Part shown: one piece after another, positions 1-7,506 of the stretch
How the letters are laid out: each line of letters starts with the position of its first letter
Numbering within the stretch: the first letter of the stretch is position 1
Assembly (NCBI GenBank): GCA_937907205.1
Contig: CALESE010000130.1
Coordinates: 1-30,060 of the forward strand
Reading direction: 5' to 3'
DNA: 30,060 nucleotides
Source of the DNA: an uncultured Romboutsia sp.
GTDB lineage: Bacteria; Bacillota; Clostridia; Peptostreptococcales; Peptostreptococcaceae
Translations under genes and position numbers: made by a program
Notes under the pieces: generated by a model
The model's database searches: none
Seen by the model: the letters and a program-made list of their open reading frames with translations, nothing else
What the model was told of the DNA's origin: nothing

Positions 1-26
1 ATAAAGAGTATTGACAAAAATAAAAA

Positions 27-74
27 AGCGTAGACTTTGTCTACGCTCTGAGTACATATTACAAAATATGTACT
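27..74 (-). terminator. Tandem hairpins ending tpx
   Basis: Perfect 9-bp stem at 27-47 (AGCGTAGAC / GTCTACGCT, TTT loop). On the minus strand it is followed by a T run (the A run at 22-27), as in an intrinsic terminator. A second hairpin (AGTACATATT / AATATGTACT) spans 51-74. Both lie just past the tpx stop codon. Confidence 0.8.
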
Positions 75-84
75 TTTTACTTTA

Positions 85-570
85 TTATTTAACTAAATTT
101 AATATCTCTTCGTAGTTTGGCTCATTAGTTACTTCTTGTACATAATCAGCGTAAACTATATTATCATTTTCATCTATTATAAATACTGCTCTTGATAATA
201 ATCCTAACTCTTTTATGTATAATCCATATGCCTTTGCAAAATCATGGAATTTGTAATCTGATACTATTTTTACATTTTTTATATCTTTAGCTCCACACCA
301 TCTACTTTGTGCAAATGGTAAATCTAATGATATTGCATATAGGTTTACATCTTTTAAATTTGAAACTTCTCTGTTAAAACGATTTAATTCTATATCACAT
401 ACTGGAGTATCTATTGATGGTACTGATAATATTATTCTTTTTCCTTTTGTTTCATTGAAATTAAACTCGTTTAAATCTGTATCTATAGCCTTAAAGTTAG
501 GTGCTTTATCTCCTACCTTTACTCTATTACCTTCTAATGTTAGTGGTGATCCTTGAAATGTTATTGTCAT
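85..570 (-). CDS. tpx: Thiol peroxidase, atypical 2-Cys peroxiredoxin (Tpx)
   Basis: This 161-residue protein matches the bacterial Tpx family in length and sequence. Tpx reduces hydrogen peroxide and lipid hydroperoxides in the cytoplasm, drawing electrons from thioredoxin. The peroxidatic cysteine is Cys58 in the TPVCD motif, and the resolving cysteine is Cys92 in RWCGA; the usual spacing lets them form an intramolecular disulfide. The N-terminal MTITFQGSPLTLEG stretch and VKVGDKAPNF are typical. The start is fixed by AGGAGG seven bases upstream. It stands alone with its own terminator (27-74), and a TATAAT-like element lies about 20 bp upstream of the ribosome site. It may protect cells from oxygen; nothing ties it directly to the neighbouring rhamnose genes. 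Tpx assignment is secure; being accessory rather than the housekeeping copy is inference. Confidence 0.95.
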   Translation of the reverse strand: MTITFQGSPLTLEGNRVKVGDKAPNFKAIDTDLNEFNFNETKGKRIILSVPSIDTPVCDIELNRFNREVSNLKDVNLYAISLDLPFAQSRWCGAKDIKNVKIVSDYKFHDFAKAYGLYIKELGLLSRAVFIIDENDNIVYADYVQEVTNEPNYEEILNLVK

Positions 571-655
571 AAAAAAACCTCCTGTAATTTTTGTTATTTT
601 AAATTATACCCATATTTTACGAAAAAAAACCTTTTTAAAAAATATATGAATGTTG

Positions 656-772
656 TTATATTTCTTCATATTCATATTTATCTGTTACATAATTAAAATC
701 TAACTTTCTCATTGAATAATTATAAACTATTTTACCATGTCAATTATCTATTTCAATATATGATATAGTCAT
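656..772 (-). pseudogene. Possible remnant of a short gene with an internal TGA
   Basis: The tpx-rmlD interval (571-1031) has no intact gene. On the minus strand, an ATG at 772-770 opens a frame of 38 codons before TAA, interrupted once by TGA at 742-740. Restoring TGG there would give a peptide containing DN-W-HGKIVYNY and ending DKYEYEEI, with protein-like composition. No clear ribosome site or family was recognised, so this is weak: a decayed gene or chance. The rest of the interval is AT-rich and holds two TGTTTACA/CGTTTACA words near 809 and 827. Confidence 0.2.
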
Positions 773-1031
773 TAAATTAACCTTTTTTAATACATTTGAT
801 TTCAATAATGTTTACAAAAATAATTACGTTTACATAAACCTATATAATTACACATCTTTAAATATTGTCAAATTATTATGCATACTCATAATTAAATAAA
901 TTTAAACTTATTAATAGGACAAATTAAACTATGAATATTAATATATAAAATGCTATTTATAATTTTAACTACAAAGCCTAAATGTAATTGCTAAAGTTAA
1001 GATAAATTTTATTAAATATAAAGGAGAATGT

Positions 1032-1874
1032 ATGAAGATATTAATTTGTGGATGCAATGGTCAATTAGGAAAAGAACTTATAAGTATGTTAGAAGGAACA
1101 GACAATATAATATTAAAAACAGATATAGATAATTTAGATATAACAAATTTTGAAAGTGTTGATTATTATATATCTAAAAATAAACCAGATGTAGTTATAA
1201 ATGCAGCGGCTTTTACAAATGTAGATTTATGTGAAAAAGAAATAAATTTAGCATACAAGGTAAACTCATTAGGTCCTAAAAACTTAGCAATATGTAGTGA
1301 AAAAGTAAATGCTAAATTTGTACAAATATCAACTGACTATGTATTTGATGGTGAAGATAATAACTTATATAAAGAATACTCTAAAACAAATCCATTAAAC
1401 GTATACGGACATAGTAAGTTGCTCGGGGAACAATTTACTCAATCATTTTGTTATAAGCATTTTATAATTAGAACATCTTGGCTTTACGGAGACGGAAATA
1501 ATTTTGTAAAAACAATGATTAACTTATCTAAAAATCAAAGTGAAATAAATGTAGTTAATGACCAAATAGGAAGCCCTACAAGTTGCAAAGATTTATCTAT
1601 ATGTATTTTAAATTTAATAAATACAGAGCATTATGGAATATATCATGGAAGTAATAATGGAAAATGTAGCTGGTATGAATTTGCTAAGAAAATATTTGAA
1701 ATAAAAAATATAGATATAAAAGTTAATCCAATAACATCTAAAGATTTTAAAAGTGAAGTAAAAAGACCAAAGTTTTCTGTTCTTGATAATTTTATGCTAA
1801 AACTTATTAATTTAGATAATTTTAGATGCTTTGAAGATGCTTTAAAAGATTATTTAACAAAAGAATATAACTAA
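1032..1874 (+). CDS. rmlD: dTDP-4-dehydrorhamnose reductase (RmlD)
   Basis: RmlD does the last step of dTDP-L-rhamnose synthesis, reducing dTDP-4-keto-L-rhamnose with NAD(P)H. The 280-residue length is normal for this short-chain dehydrogenase family. The nucleotide-binding GxxGxxG is at residues 7-13 (GCNGQLG), followed by the family signatures STDYVFDG (100-107) and the catalytic Tyr125-x3-Lys129 in VYGHSK. AAGGAG lies seven bases before ATG. It is transcribed alone to the right, away from tpx and toward the convergent rmlA-rmlC pair, so the pathway is split into three transcription units in this window (rmlB is at 18422). A copy of the dispersed repeat and a hairpin terminator follow it. 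No sigma-K-type promoter was found upstream, unlike its partner genes. Confidence 0.95.
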   Translation: MKILICGCNGQLGKELISMLEGTDNIILKTDIDNLDITNFESVDYYISKNKPDVVINAAAFTNVDLCEKEINLAYKVNSLGPKNLAICSEKVNAKFVQISTDYVFDGEDNNLYKEYSKTNPLNVYGHSKLLGEQFTQSFCYKHFIIRTSWLYGDGNNFVKTMINLSKNQSEINVVNDQIGSPTSCKDLSICILNLINTEHYGIYHGSNNGKCSWYEFAKKIFEIKNIDIKVNPITSKDFKSEVKRPKFSVLDNFMLKLINLDNFRCFEDALKDYLTKEYN

Positions 1875-1880
1875 TAAAAA

Positions 1881-1990
1881 ATTCGCTTCGCTCATTTCGC
1901 CAACGATATATCCTTGCTCCCGCTACGGATACATCCGTTGCTCAAATAGGTTATACTCAATATTTTTCATAATATAATTTCCTTGTACAT
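1881..1990. repeat. Dispersed palindrome-bearing repeat, copy 1 (full)
   Basis: A ~61-nt core (about 1883-1943) is visibly more GC-rich than its surroundings. It holds an imperfect hairpin: CAACG-ATATATCC (1901-1913) pairs with GGATACAT-CCGTTG (1927-1940) around a 13-nt loop. A tail reading AAATAGGTTATAC and ending near CCTTGTAC (1990) is also present in copy 2 at 8269, but not in copy 3 at 29923. The site is intergenic, between the rmlD stop codon and its terminator. Confidence 0.75.
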
Positions 1991-1995
1991 AAAAA

Positions 1996-2031
1996 AACAA
2001 CTATGAAAACGTAAATGTTTACATAGTTGTT
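1996..2031 (+). terminator. Hairpin terminator after rmlD
   Basis: Stem AACAACTATG (1996-2005) pairs with CATAGTTGTT (2022-2031), flanked by an A run and T-rich sequence, so it could act on both strands. The loop contains GTAAATGTTTACA, 13 of 14 bases of the inverted repeat found upstream of bclA and of the DUF1659 operon. Confidence 0.65.
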
Positions 2032-2145
2032 TGTGTTTTATGTTAATGATATATTTTTGTTATTTATTAAAAAAATCATATATGTTGAAGAAAGTAAAGT
2101 ACAACGACTTTTCAAAAATAAAAACTTATATTCTAAATTTATATT

Positions 2146-2703
2146 TTATAAATTTAATTGAGATACACTTTTCCAATTTTTATCTTTTTCAGATAATATA
2201 ATTTCAGAAACATCATCCAAAGGCCAGTTTACACCTATTTTAGAGTCATTATAAATAATTCCATTTTCATATTCTGGATGATAGTAATCTGTACACTTAT
2301 AAGAAAAAATAGCATAATCAGATAAAACTAAATACCCATGAGCAAATCCTTTTGGAATATAAAATTGTTTTTTATTTTTATCTGATAAAATTACACCTTC
2401 CCACTTTAAATATGTAGGAGAATCTTTTCTTAAATCAACAGCTACGTCAAATATCTTACCTTTTACAACTCTAACTAATTTATCTTGAGAATATTTTTCT
2501 TGAAAATGTAGTCCCCTAAGAACACCTTTTTTAGACATAGATTCATTATCTTGAACAAAGTCTAAATTTATATTTAAGTTAGCCTTTATAAATTCGTTCT
2601 TATTATAACTTTCCATAAAATAACCTCTATCATCATGGAAAACTGTTGGTTCAATTATATATAAATCCTTTATTTTAGTTTCTGTAAATTTAAACTTTAC
2701 CAT
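2146..2703 (-). CDS. rmlC: dTDP-4-dehydrorhamnose 3,5-epimerase (RmlC)
   Basis: RmlC converts dTDP-4-keto-6-deoxy-D-glucose to dTDP-4-keto-L-rhamnose, the third step of the pathway. The 185-residue cupin protein shows the N-terminal FHDDRGYF block (22-29), the catalytic histidine His66 in VLRGLHFQ, and the IPKGFAHGYLVLSD cupin strand (116-129). The KCTDYYHPEYE segment contains the usual active-site tyrosines. It begins 10 bp after the rmlA stop, so rmlA-rmlC form a two-gene operon read leftward from a candidate sigma-K promoter at 3639-3666. GGGGGT gives a ribosome site just before ATG. Identity is secure. Confidence 0.95.
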   Translation of the reverse strand: MVKFKFTETKIKDLYIIEPTVFHDDRGYFMESYNKNEFIKANLNINLDFVQDNESMSKKGVLRGLHFQEKYSQDKLVRVVKGKIFDVAVDLRKDSPTYLKWEGVILSDKNKKQFYIPKGFAHGYLVLSDYAIFSYKCTDYYHPEYENGIIYNDSKIGVNWPLDDVSEIILSEKDKNWKSVSQLNL

Positions 2704-2713
2704 AATACCCCCA

Positions 2714-3580
2714 TTAATTTTTACATAGTTTTTCTATATATTTACCGTAATCAGTTTTTAAAAGAGGTTTTGAAAGGTTTAGTAGATCTTCTTTTGATAT
2801 ATATCCTTTTTTATATGCAATTTCCTCTAAACAAGCTATATATAGACCTTCTCTAGATTGAATAGCGTACACAAAATTAGATGCATCAAGTAATCCTTTA
2901 GTAGTGCCTGTATCAAGCCAAGCAATTCCTCTTCCCATAATTTCTACCTTAAGTTTTTTTCTTTTTAAGTATTCTGAATTTATATCACTTATTTCAAGTT
3001 CTCCTCTACTTGAAGGTTTAATATTTTGAGCAATTTTTACTACATCATTATCATAAAAATAAAGACCAGAAATAGCATAGTTAGACTTTGGATGTTTAGG
3101 CTTTTCTTCTATTGATATAACGTTATTATTTTCATCAAATTCTATTACTCCAAAATCACTTGGGTTAGATACATGATAGCCAAATATAGTAGCACCATCA
3201 GTATTTTGAGAAGCATTTTTTAGTATTTTTACAAAATCATGGCCATAAAATATGTTATCTCCTAATATTAAGCAAACATTATCATCATTTATAAAATCTT
3301 TTGCAAGTAAAAAGCATTCAGCTATACCATTTGGATAATCTTGAACCTTATATGAAATGTTAATACCTAATTGAGATCCATCATTAAACATATCTTTAAA
3401 TATTTTTATATCCCTTTGAGTCGAAATTATTAATATATCTTTTATATCTGCAAGCATTAAAACTGATAATGGGTAATATATCATAGGTTTATCATATATT
3501 GGTAATGCTTGCTTTGATATTGCATTAGTCAATGGATGTAATCTTGTTCCAAGTCCACCAGCTAGTAATATTCCTTTCAT
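2714..3580 (-). CDS. rmlA: Glucose-1-phosphate thymidylyltransferase (RmlA)
   Basis: RmlA makes dTDP-glucose from dTTP and glucose-1-phosphate and commits sugar to the rhamnose pathway. The 288-residue length is typical. The nucleotide-binding signature LAGGLGTRLHPLT is at residues 6-18, followed by SKQALPIYDKPMIYYPLS and the metal-binding LILGDNIFYGH. The C-terminal WLDTGT and EEIAYKKGYI blocks are also characteristic. It is the first gene of an rmlA-rmlC operon, with a strong GGGGGT ribosome site. Its upstream region carries AC-N17-CATAATTTA, which fits a sporulation sigma-K promoter. This hints that the sugar is made in the mother cell during sporulation; that timing is inference. Confidence 0.95.
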   Translation of the reverse strand: MKGILLAGGLGTRLHPLTNAISKQALPIYDKPMIYYPLSVLMLADIKDILIISTQRDIKIFKDMFNDGSQLGINISYKVQDYPNGIAECFLLAKDFINDDNVCLILGDNIFYGHDFVKILKNASQNTDGATIFGYHVSNPSDFGVIEFDENNNVISIEEKPKHPKSNYAISGLYFYDNDVVKIAQNIKPSSRGELEISDINSEYLKRKKLKVEIMGRGIAWLDTGTTKGLLDASNFVYAIQSREGLYIACLEEIAYKKGYISKEDLLNLSKPLLKTDYGKYIEKLCKN

Positions 3581-3638
3581 AAAAACCCCCAGATTATTAT
3601 TGTGAATAGTTAACTTTATATTATATTTATTATATATG

Positions 3639-3666
3639 TAAATTATGCAAATGCTAATAAATCAGT
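3639..3666 (-). promoter_or_regulatory. Candidate sigma-K promoter for rmlA-rmlC
   Basis: On the minus strand: AC (3666-3665), 17 bases, then CATAATTTA (3647-3639). This fits the known sigma-K pattern AC-N16/17-CATAnnnTA exactly. It sits about 60 bp before the rmlA start. Similar matches precede the cysteine-rich gene and the SPOCS gene, and a one-mismatch match precedes the glycosyltransferase gene. Confidence 0.45.
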
Positions 3667-3738
3667 TAAAAGCATAGTGAAATAAAAATAAACTAAATTA
3701 AAATATATATACCTGCATCTATAAAGCTATATTTATCA

Positions 3739-3981
3739 CCCAGTTTGCTATTATATATTGATATATAAGTTTATTTGCTATACATTGAAAGTATATACTA
3801 TTTTATTTAAGGATAAATAATATAATAGTGAAGTAGACATCACTTAATTATTAAATAATTATTTTGTTTATACTACAAAAAACTACATAATGCTATGTAG
3901 TTTTTTGTAGTATATTTTTATTTTTTAATTGAAAATTATAATAAAATTATCCAAAATGTATCAGTTAATGCCCAGTTTGCT
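3739..3981. other. Intergenic region with a strong hairpin and a repeated 11-mer
   Basis: The 3581-4077 interval has no gene. CCCAGTTTGCT occurs at 3739-3749 and again at 3971-3981, either side of a long perfect hairpin at 3872-3911 (18-bp stem beginning ACTACAAAAAACTACATA, loop ATGC). That hairpin has A and T runs on both sides and looks like a bidirectional terminator, though no gene ends near it. The repeated 11-mer may be a protein site for the 4078 gene; its function is unknown. Confidence 0.5.
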
Positions 3982-4077
3982 TCAAAATATTGTAATAAAT
4001 TTTTTTATACTTTATTATAAAATCATAGATAAACGTTTATTGATTATATTTTAATAATTACGAGGTAGAGTAAAGCT

Positions 4078-4476
4078 ATGAAAAAAATATTAAATTTTAA
4101 GGCTATACTTAGAAAGAAAACTAGAAACAAAATAGAAAAATGTATAAATAATAAAGTCTTAACATTAAATGATATTACGAAAGAAGATGTTAATAAAAAA
4201 CAAAATATGAACTCAAGTTTTAATGAATATACTAGCTATAAAGAATTATTTAGTGAAGATCAAGTTAAATTAACTAAATTTGAGTTTCAAAAAAATCATG
4301 GTATAGATGATAAATTTAATTTATTATATGAAGAAGACGGTATAAAAACAGAGGTAAATGGATACAGGGGAATAATAAAAGTAACGGTTGGAAATGATGA
4401 AGAAATAATATTAAATTACTTTGAAACATTAGATTATTTCTATGAAAAGGGACATGATGATATTTTATATGGATAA
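4078..4476 (+). CDS. Uncharacterised 132-residue protein
   Basis: No family was recognised. The N-terminal ~35 residues are basic (MKKILNFKAILRKKTRNK). The middle is polar and the C-terminal half is acidic, with FNLLYEEDGIKTEVNGYRG and an ending of YFYEKGHDDILYG. No signal peptide or membrane segment is clear, so it is probably a small cytoplasmic protein. A GAGGTAGAG ribosome site lies a few bases before ATG. It converges with agrB, sharing a bidirectional terminator at 4488-4536. Composition and codon use look like the neighbours. A link to the adjacent agr locus is possible only by position. Confidence 0.7.
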   Translation: MKKILNFKAILRKKTRNKIEKCINNKVLTLNDITKEDVNKKQNMNSSFNEYTSYKELFSEDQVKLTKFEFQKNHGIDDKFNLLYEEDGIKTEVNGYRGIIKVTVGNDEEIILNYFETLDYFYEKGHDDILYG

Positions 4477-4487
4477 TTTAGCTTTTT

Positions 4488-4536
4488 AAATAAACAAAAA
4501 AAACTTATATTATAATATAAGTTTTTTTGTTTATTT
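4488..4536. terminator. Bidirectional terminator between the 4078 gene and agrB
   Basis: A long perfect AT-rich stem, beginning AAATAAACAAAAAAAACTTA and returning as TAAGTTTTTTTGTTTATTT, overlaps the last bases of agrB (stop at 4531-4533). A and T runs on the two arms allow it to end both convergent transcripts. Confidence 0.85.
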
Positions 4537-5103
4537 AATTTTTGTTCCTATTAGTAGTAATATAGCAATCCATACTATTGCAAATAACGAATATATAATA
4601 TATTCTTCAAAAATATTATATACTAAACTTATAATTAATATGATTCCTATAAATGAAGTTAGCTTAGTTACTACCTTTTTATAGCGTTTTTTTTCATCTT
4701 CACTAAGTGGATTATTTCTATGCTCTAATGGAGCTATTTTCCAAATTATAAATATACTTAATATAAATATTGGTATAAGTAAATATATATATTTTTCGAT
4801 ATCCATGTTTATTTCAAATAAATTTGTTAGTATACATATAAATACAAAGGTTAATGTACATTCAGTATAGTTTCTTGCATGGTACCCACCAGAAAACTGC
4901 CTTATTGTACAATAGCAACATAAAAATATTATTGTTTGTATAACTCTATCAAAGAATGCTCCTATTGCTAATGCTATAGATACATTAACTATAAAATAAA
5001 TTAGCATTTCAAACCCATATCTATATATATCATATTCACTTTTTTCGATAATACCATTTCTATCTAATAAATTTGTTAACTTGTATGATAATGTTTTAAA
5101 CAT
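4531..5103 (-). CDS. agrB: AgrB, membrane peptidase of the autoinducing peptide system
   Basis: AgrB is an integral membrane cysteine protease. It cuts the C-terminal tail from the AgrD precursor and closes the peptide ring. At 190 residues it matches the family. The catalytic pair His75 and Cys82 sits in the conserved FSGGYHARNYTEC block (70-82). Hydrophobic segments around 31-50, 54-66, 85-97, 104-122 and 150-187 give the usual multi-span profile. A GGGAGG ribosome site lies five bases before ATG. It is the last gene of a leftward agrA-agrC-agrD-agrB operon, 59 bp after agrD, with a terminator-like hairpin in the gap. This order differs from the classical B-D-C-A order. Confidence 0.93.
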   Translation of the reverse strand: MFKTLSYKLTNLLDRNGIIEKSEYDIYRYGFEMLIYFIVNVSIALAIGAFFDRVIQTIIFLCCYCTIRQFSGGYHARNYTECTLTFVFICILTNLFEINMDIEKYIYLLIPIFILSIFIIWKIAPLEHRNNPLSEDEKKRYKKVVTKLTSFIGIILIISLVYNIFEEYIIYSLFAIVWIAILLLIGTKIK

Positions 5104-5122
5104 AGTTTCCTCCCATAAATAT

Positions 5123-5148
5123 TAAAAATCCCACATATTATGAGGGAT
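5123..5148 (-). terminator. Small terminator-like hairpin between agrD and agrB
   Basis: On the minus strand ATCCC-T-CAT-AAT-ATG-T-GGGAT is followed by five T residues, in the 59-bp agrD-agrB gap. The stem is short (5+3 bp with a T-T mismatch), so it may act as a partial attenuator or mRNA stabiliser that sets the AgrD:AgrB ratio rather than a full stop. Confidence 0.4.
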
Positions 5149-5162
5149 CTTATGTAAATATA

Positions 5163-5303
5163 TTATCTTTTTAATTTATTTAATGCTTTAGGCATTTCTG
5201 GTTGATGTACTAGCCAACTACTTGCAGAATTAGCTGATAATACTGCTACTCCAAAACTCATAACTGATATTCCCTTTAATAATTGTAATAATGTTTTTTT
5301 CAT
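5163..5303 (-). CDS. agrD: AgrD-like autoinducing peptide precursor, serine variant
   Basis: This 46-codon ORF fills the agrC-agrB gap and has an AGGAGA ribosome site eight bases before ATG. It has the three parts of an AgrD: an amphipathic N-terminal leader (MKKTLLQLLKGISVMSFG, 1-18), a central peptide (SANSASSWLV, about 23-32), and an acidic/proline recognition tail (HQPEMPKALNKLKR, 33-46). Aligning the tail's conserved E-x-P with known AgrD proteins puts the five-residue ring at SSWLV (28-32). The ring-closing position is therefore serine, not cysteine, predicting a lactone rather than a thiolactone. The whole peptide has no cysteine. Its place between agrC and agrB supports the call strongly; the exact ring boundary is inference. 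Confidence 0.88.
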   Translation of the reverse strand: MKKTLLQLLKGISVMSFGVAVLSANSASSWLVHQPEMPKALNKLKR

Positions 5304-5315
5304 AAATATTTTCTC

Positions 5316-6632
5316 CTAACTTTTTATTGGTATCATTATTTTTAATATAAATTCGTCATTAGAATAGTCTATAATTACTTCACCATCATATTTTTTAACT
5401 ATGTATTTTATACTAGCTAATCCTATTCCATGAACGCTTTTATCATTTTTATTAGTTTGTATATTTTGATTTACAAACTTAATTTCATTACTTTTTGAAT
5501 TAGTAAATTTCAATATACAAAATTGATTTATATAGGTAACCTTAACATCTATTCTTTTTTCTATATTTGTATCTATATTAATACATGCTTCGATTGCATT
5601 ATCTAATGCATTTGAAAATATAGCACAAATATCTACATTACTAATGAAATCTAATTTAGAAATATTTATATATTCTTCGTATTCTATATTGTATTTTGAA
5701 CAAATATACTTCTTTTCACTTAATACTATATCTAATGTTTTGTTACCTGTATTTTTAAAATACTCAAAATCATTTATCTGTAAATTTAAATTATCTATAT
5801 ATTCTACAATTTCTTCTCTTGTATTATAGTTTCTCATACACATCATATGATTTTTTAAATCATGGTATATATATCTAACATTATTATGAATTTCATAAAT
5901 ATTCTCATAACTTTTATAATTTGTATTTATTCTTTCATTTATAAGTTCATATTCTAACTTTATCTTATCATCTTTTATAATTTTACTGATTATTACTAGT
6001 AAAATTATACTCGATAAAACTAAGAAGAATGTTATTATTATTAATATAACTATATTTAACCTATTAGACATACTATTTTTTAAGTTATATTCAAATATAA
6101 TTAATAAACTTAATATATTAGCTCCTATTGGAATGCCTATTAGTATCATATCTTTAGGCTTAAATTCTAATGATAATTTAAAGTACTTAAATATTATAAT
6201 TTCTAAAAATAATAATAACTTAGCTATAATAACTGCCTGTAATCTATATATACTATTATCAATTATTACTTGTATATTATTAAGATTATTTAATGATGCA
6301 ACTAAAGATACTGATATTGCTTCAGTTATCATTATTCCTAACCAAAATATTAAGGTTATAAGTATACACTTATGAATTTTATCTTTGCAAGATAATTTGT
6401 AATATAAAGTACCAAGTATCATACAGATAATTATCTTTATATTTGCAAATAAATCTGATACATTTATAAAACACATAAATAAAAGTATAAAAAATATCAT
6501 TAATAGATTAATTTTGTTAGATATCTTTCTCTTTCCAACCAAATGGATTAACAAGAAAAAAATAATCCAATCGATAGTTGCTGTAATTATATTAATAATA
6601 TTCCAAAATCCTATGCCTAAATTTTCTAGCAT
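5316..6632 (-). CDS. agrC: AgrC-like sensor histidine kinase
   Basis: AgrC is the receptor that senses the extracellular cyclic peptide and phosphorylates AgrA. The 438-residue protein has an N-terminal sensor of about six or seven hydrophobic spans (roughly 10-30, 42-56, 62-77, 88-112, 131-152, 161-180, 192-217). The HPK10-type phosphoacceptor His257 lies in YHDLKNH. The GHKL ATPase domain carries the N-box NALDNAIEA (341-349) and the G-box HGIGLASIKYIV (401-412). Its start overlaps the end of agrA by 7 bp, indicating translational coupling, and agrD follows after 12 bp. Nothing is missing, so the receptor is probably functional. Confidence 0.93.
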   Translation of the reverse strand: MLENLGIGFWNIINIITATIDWIIFFLLIHLVGKRKISNKINLLMIFFILLFMCFINVSDLFANIKIIICMILGTLYYKLSCKDKIHKCILITLIFWLGIMITEAISVSLVASLNNLNNIQVIIDNSIYRLQAVIIAKLLLFLEIIIFKYFKLSLEFKPKDMILIGIPIGANILSLLIIFEYNLKNSMSNRLNIVILIIITFFLVLSSIILLVIISKIIKDDKIKLEYELINERINTNYKSYENIYEIHNNVRYIYHDLKNHMMCMRNYNTREEIVEYIDNLNLQINDFEYFKNTGNKTLDIVLSEKKYICSKYNIEYEEYINISKLDFISNVDICAIFSNALDNAIEACINIDTNIEKRIDVKVTYINQFCILKFTNSKSNEIKFVNQNIQTNKNDKSVHGIGLASIKYIVKKYDGEVIIDYSNDEFILKIMIPIKS

Positions 6633-7342
6633 ATTATATCTCCTAAGATGTTAGTTATTGCAAGTTTTAAGTCTTTAACTCTGTATTTACTTATTTGAAT
6701 ATCTTTTCCCCCAACTGTTACAGTATTTCCATACATAGATTCTACTTTACTCAAGTTAATCATATAGCTTGCATGACATCTAAAGAATCCACAATCTTTT
6801 AATTCCTTTTCTATCTTTGACATGCTCATTTTTATGCTATATATATTATCATTTGTGTAAATTAATACATTAGGTCTATTTGTCTCTATATATAATATAG
6901 AGTCTATTTTTATTCTATCAATATAGTTTCTTATATTTAATGTTATATAATTACTTCTTTTTCTCATTATACCTTTTATACATGGAGTAATATGTTTCAT
7001 AATCTTATTTTCATTTATAGGTTTAAGTAAATATCTATAAGCCCTTACTTCATAACCATCTTGCATAAATTCTGCAAATGATGTCATAAATATAATTTCT
7101 ACATCATCATCATTTTCTCTAATTTTCCTAGCTGTATCCATTCCATTTATTGATTTCATTTGTATATCAATAATTAATATATCTAAATTGCTAGGATAAT
7201 TCTCTAATAAACTTTCTCCAGAATCATATTCATGTATTTTATATTCTAAGTTAAATGTTTTAAGAATATCTAAAAGTATTTCTTTTATCTTATTTCTATG
7301 AACTGATTCATCATCACATACACCTATATTAATCATAATCAA
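6626..7342 (-). CDS. agrA: AgrA-like LytTR response regulator
   Basis: AgrA receives phosphate from AgrC and activates promoters bearing paired direct repeats. The receiver domain (about 3-125) has the acidic pocket CDDE (9-12) and phosphoacceptor Asp59 in LIIDIQM. The C-terminal LytTR DNA-binding domain (about 135-235) includes YIETNRPNV and FFRCHASYMINLSKV. Start choice is uncertain: a TTG at 7342 has good spacing from AAAGGA (6 bases), while an ATG two codons later (7336) is a better codon but sits 12 bases away. It is the first gene of the operon, and tandem candidate AgrA sites lie 90-125 bp upstream, suggesting positive feedback. Confidence 0.92.
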   Translation of the reverse strand: MIMINIGVCDDESVHRNKIKEILLDILKTFNLEYKIHEYDSGESLLENYPSNLDILIIDIQMKSINGMDTARKIRENDDDVEIIFMTSFAEFMQDGYEVRAYRYLLKPINENKIMKHITPCIKGIMRKRSNYITLNIRNYIDRIKIDSILYIETNRPNVLIYTNDNIYSIKMSMSKIEKELKDCGFFRCHASYMINLSKVESMYGNTVTVGGKDIQISKYRVKDLKLAITNILGDIIC

Positions 7343-7430
7343 TATTAATCCTTTCTTAGTGCTATATAAAATAGCTACTTTTATAATATTACATATTTTT
7401 ACAATTTTTGCTAGTCTTTTTATATATTTT

Positions 7431-7466
7431 GTTGCATTTTGGGCATGAAATGATGCAAATTGGACA
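7431..7466 (-). promoter_or_regulatory. Paired direct repeats, candidate AgrA binding site
   Basis: GTTGCATTTTGGGCA (7431-7445) and GATGCAAATTGGACA (7452-7466) match at 10 of 15 positions and are offset by exactly 21 bp, about two helical turns. LytTR regulators of the AgrA family bind pairs of ~9-bp direct repeats with this kind of spacing. The pair lies upstream of agrA, with AT-rich promoter-like sequence between. Confidence 0.55.
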
Positions 7467-7506
7467 TTATATAGTTTTTTTTAGGGCTTTATTTAAAATT
7501 ATTATT

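Noticed and set aside
5644..6375. Short + strand frames inside agrC
   Set aside because: They are shadows of a complete histidine kinase gene.
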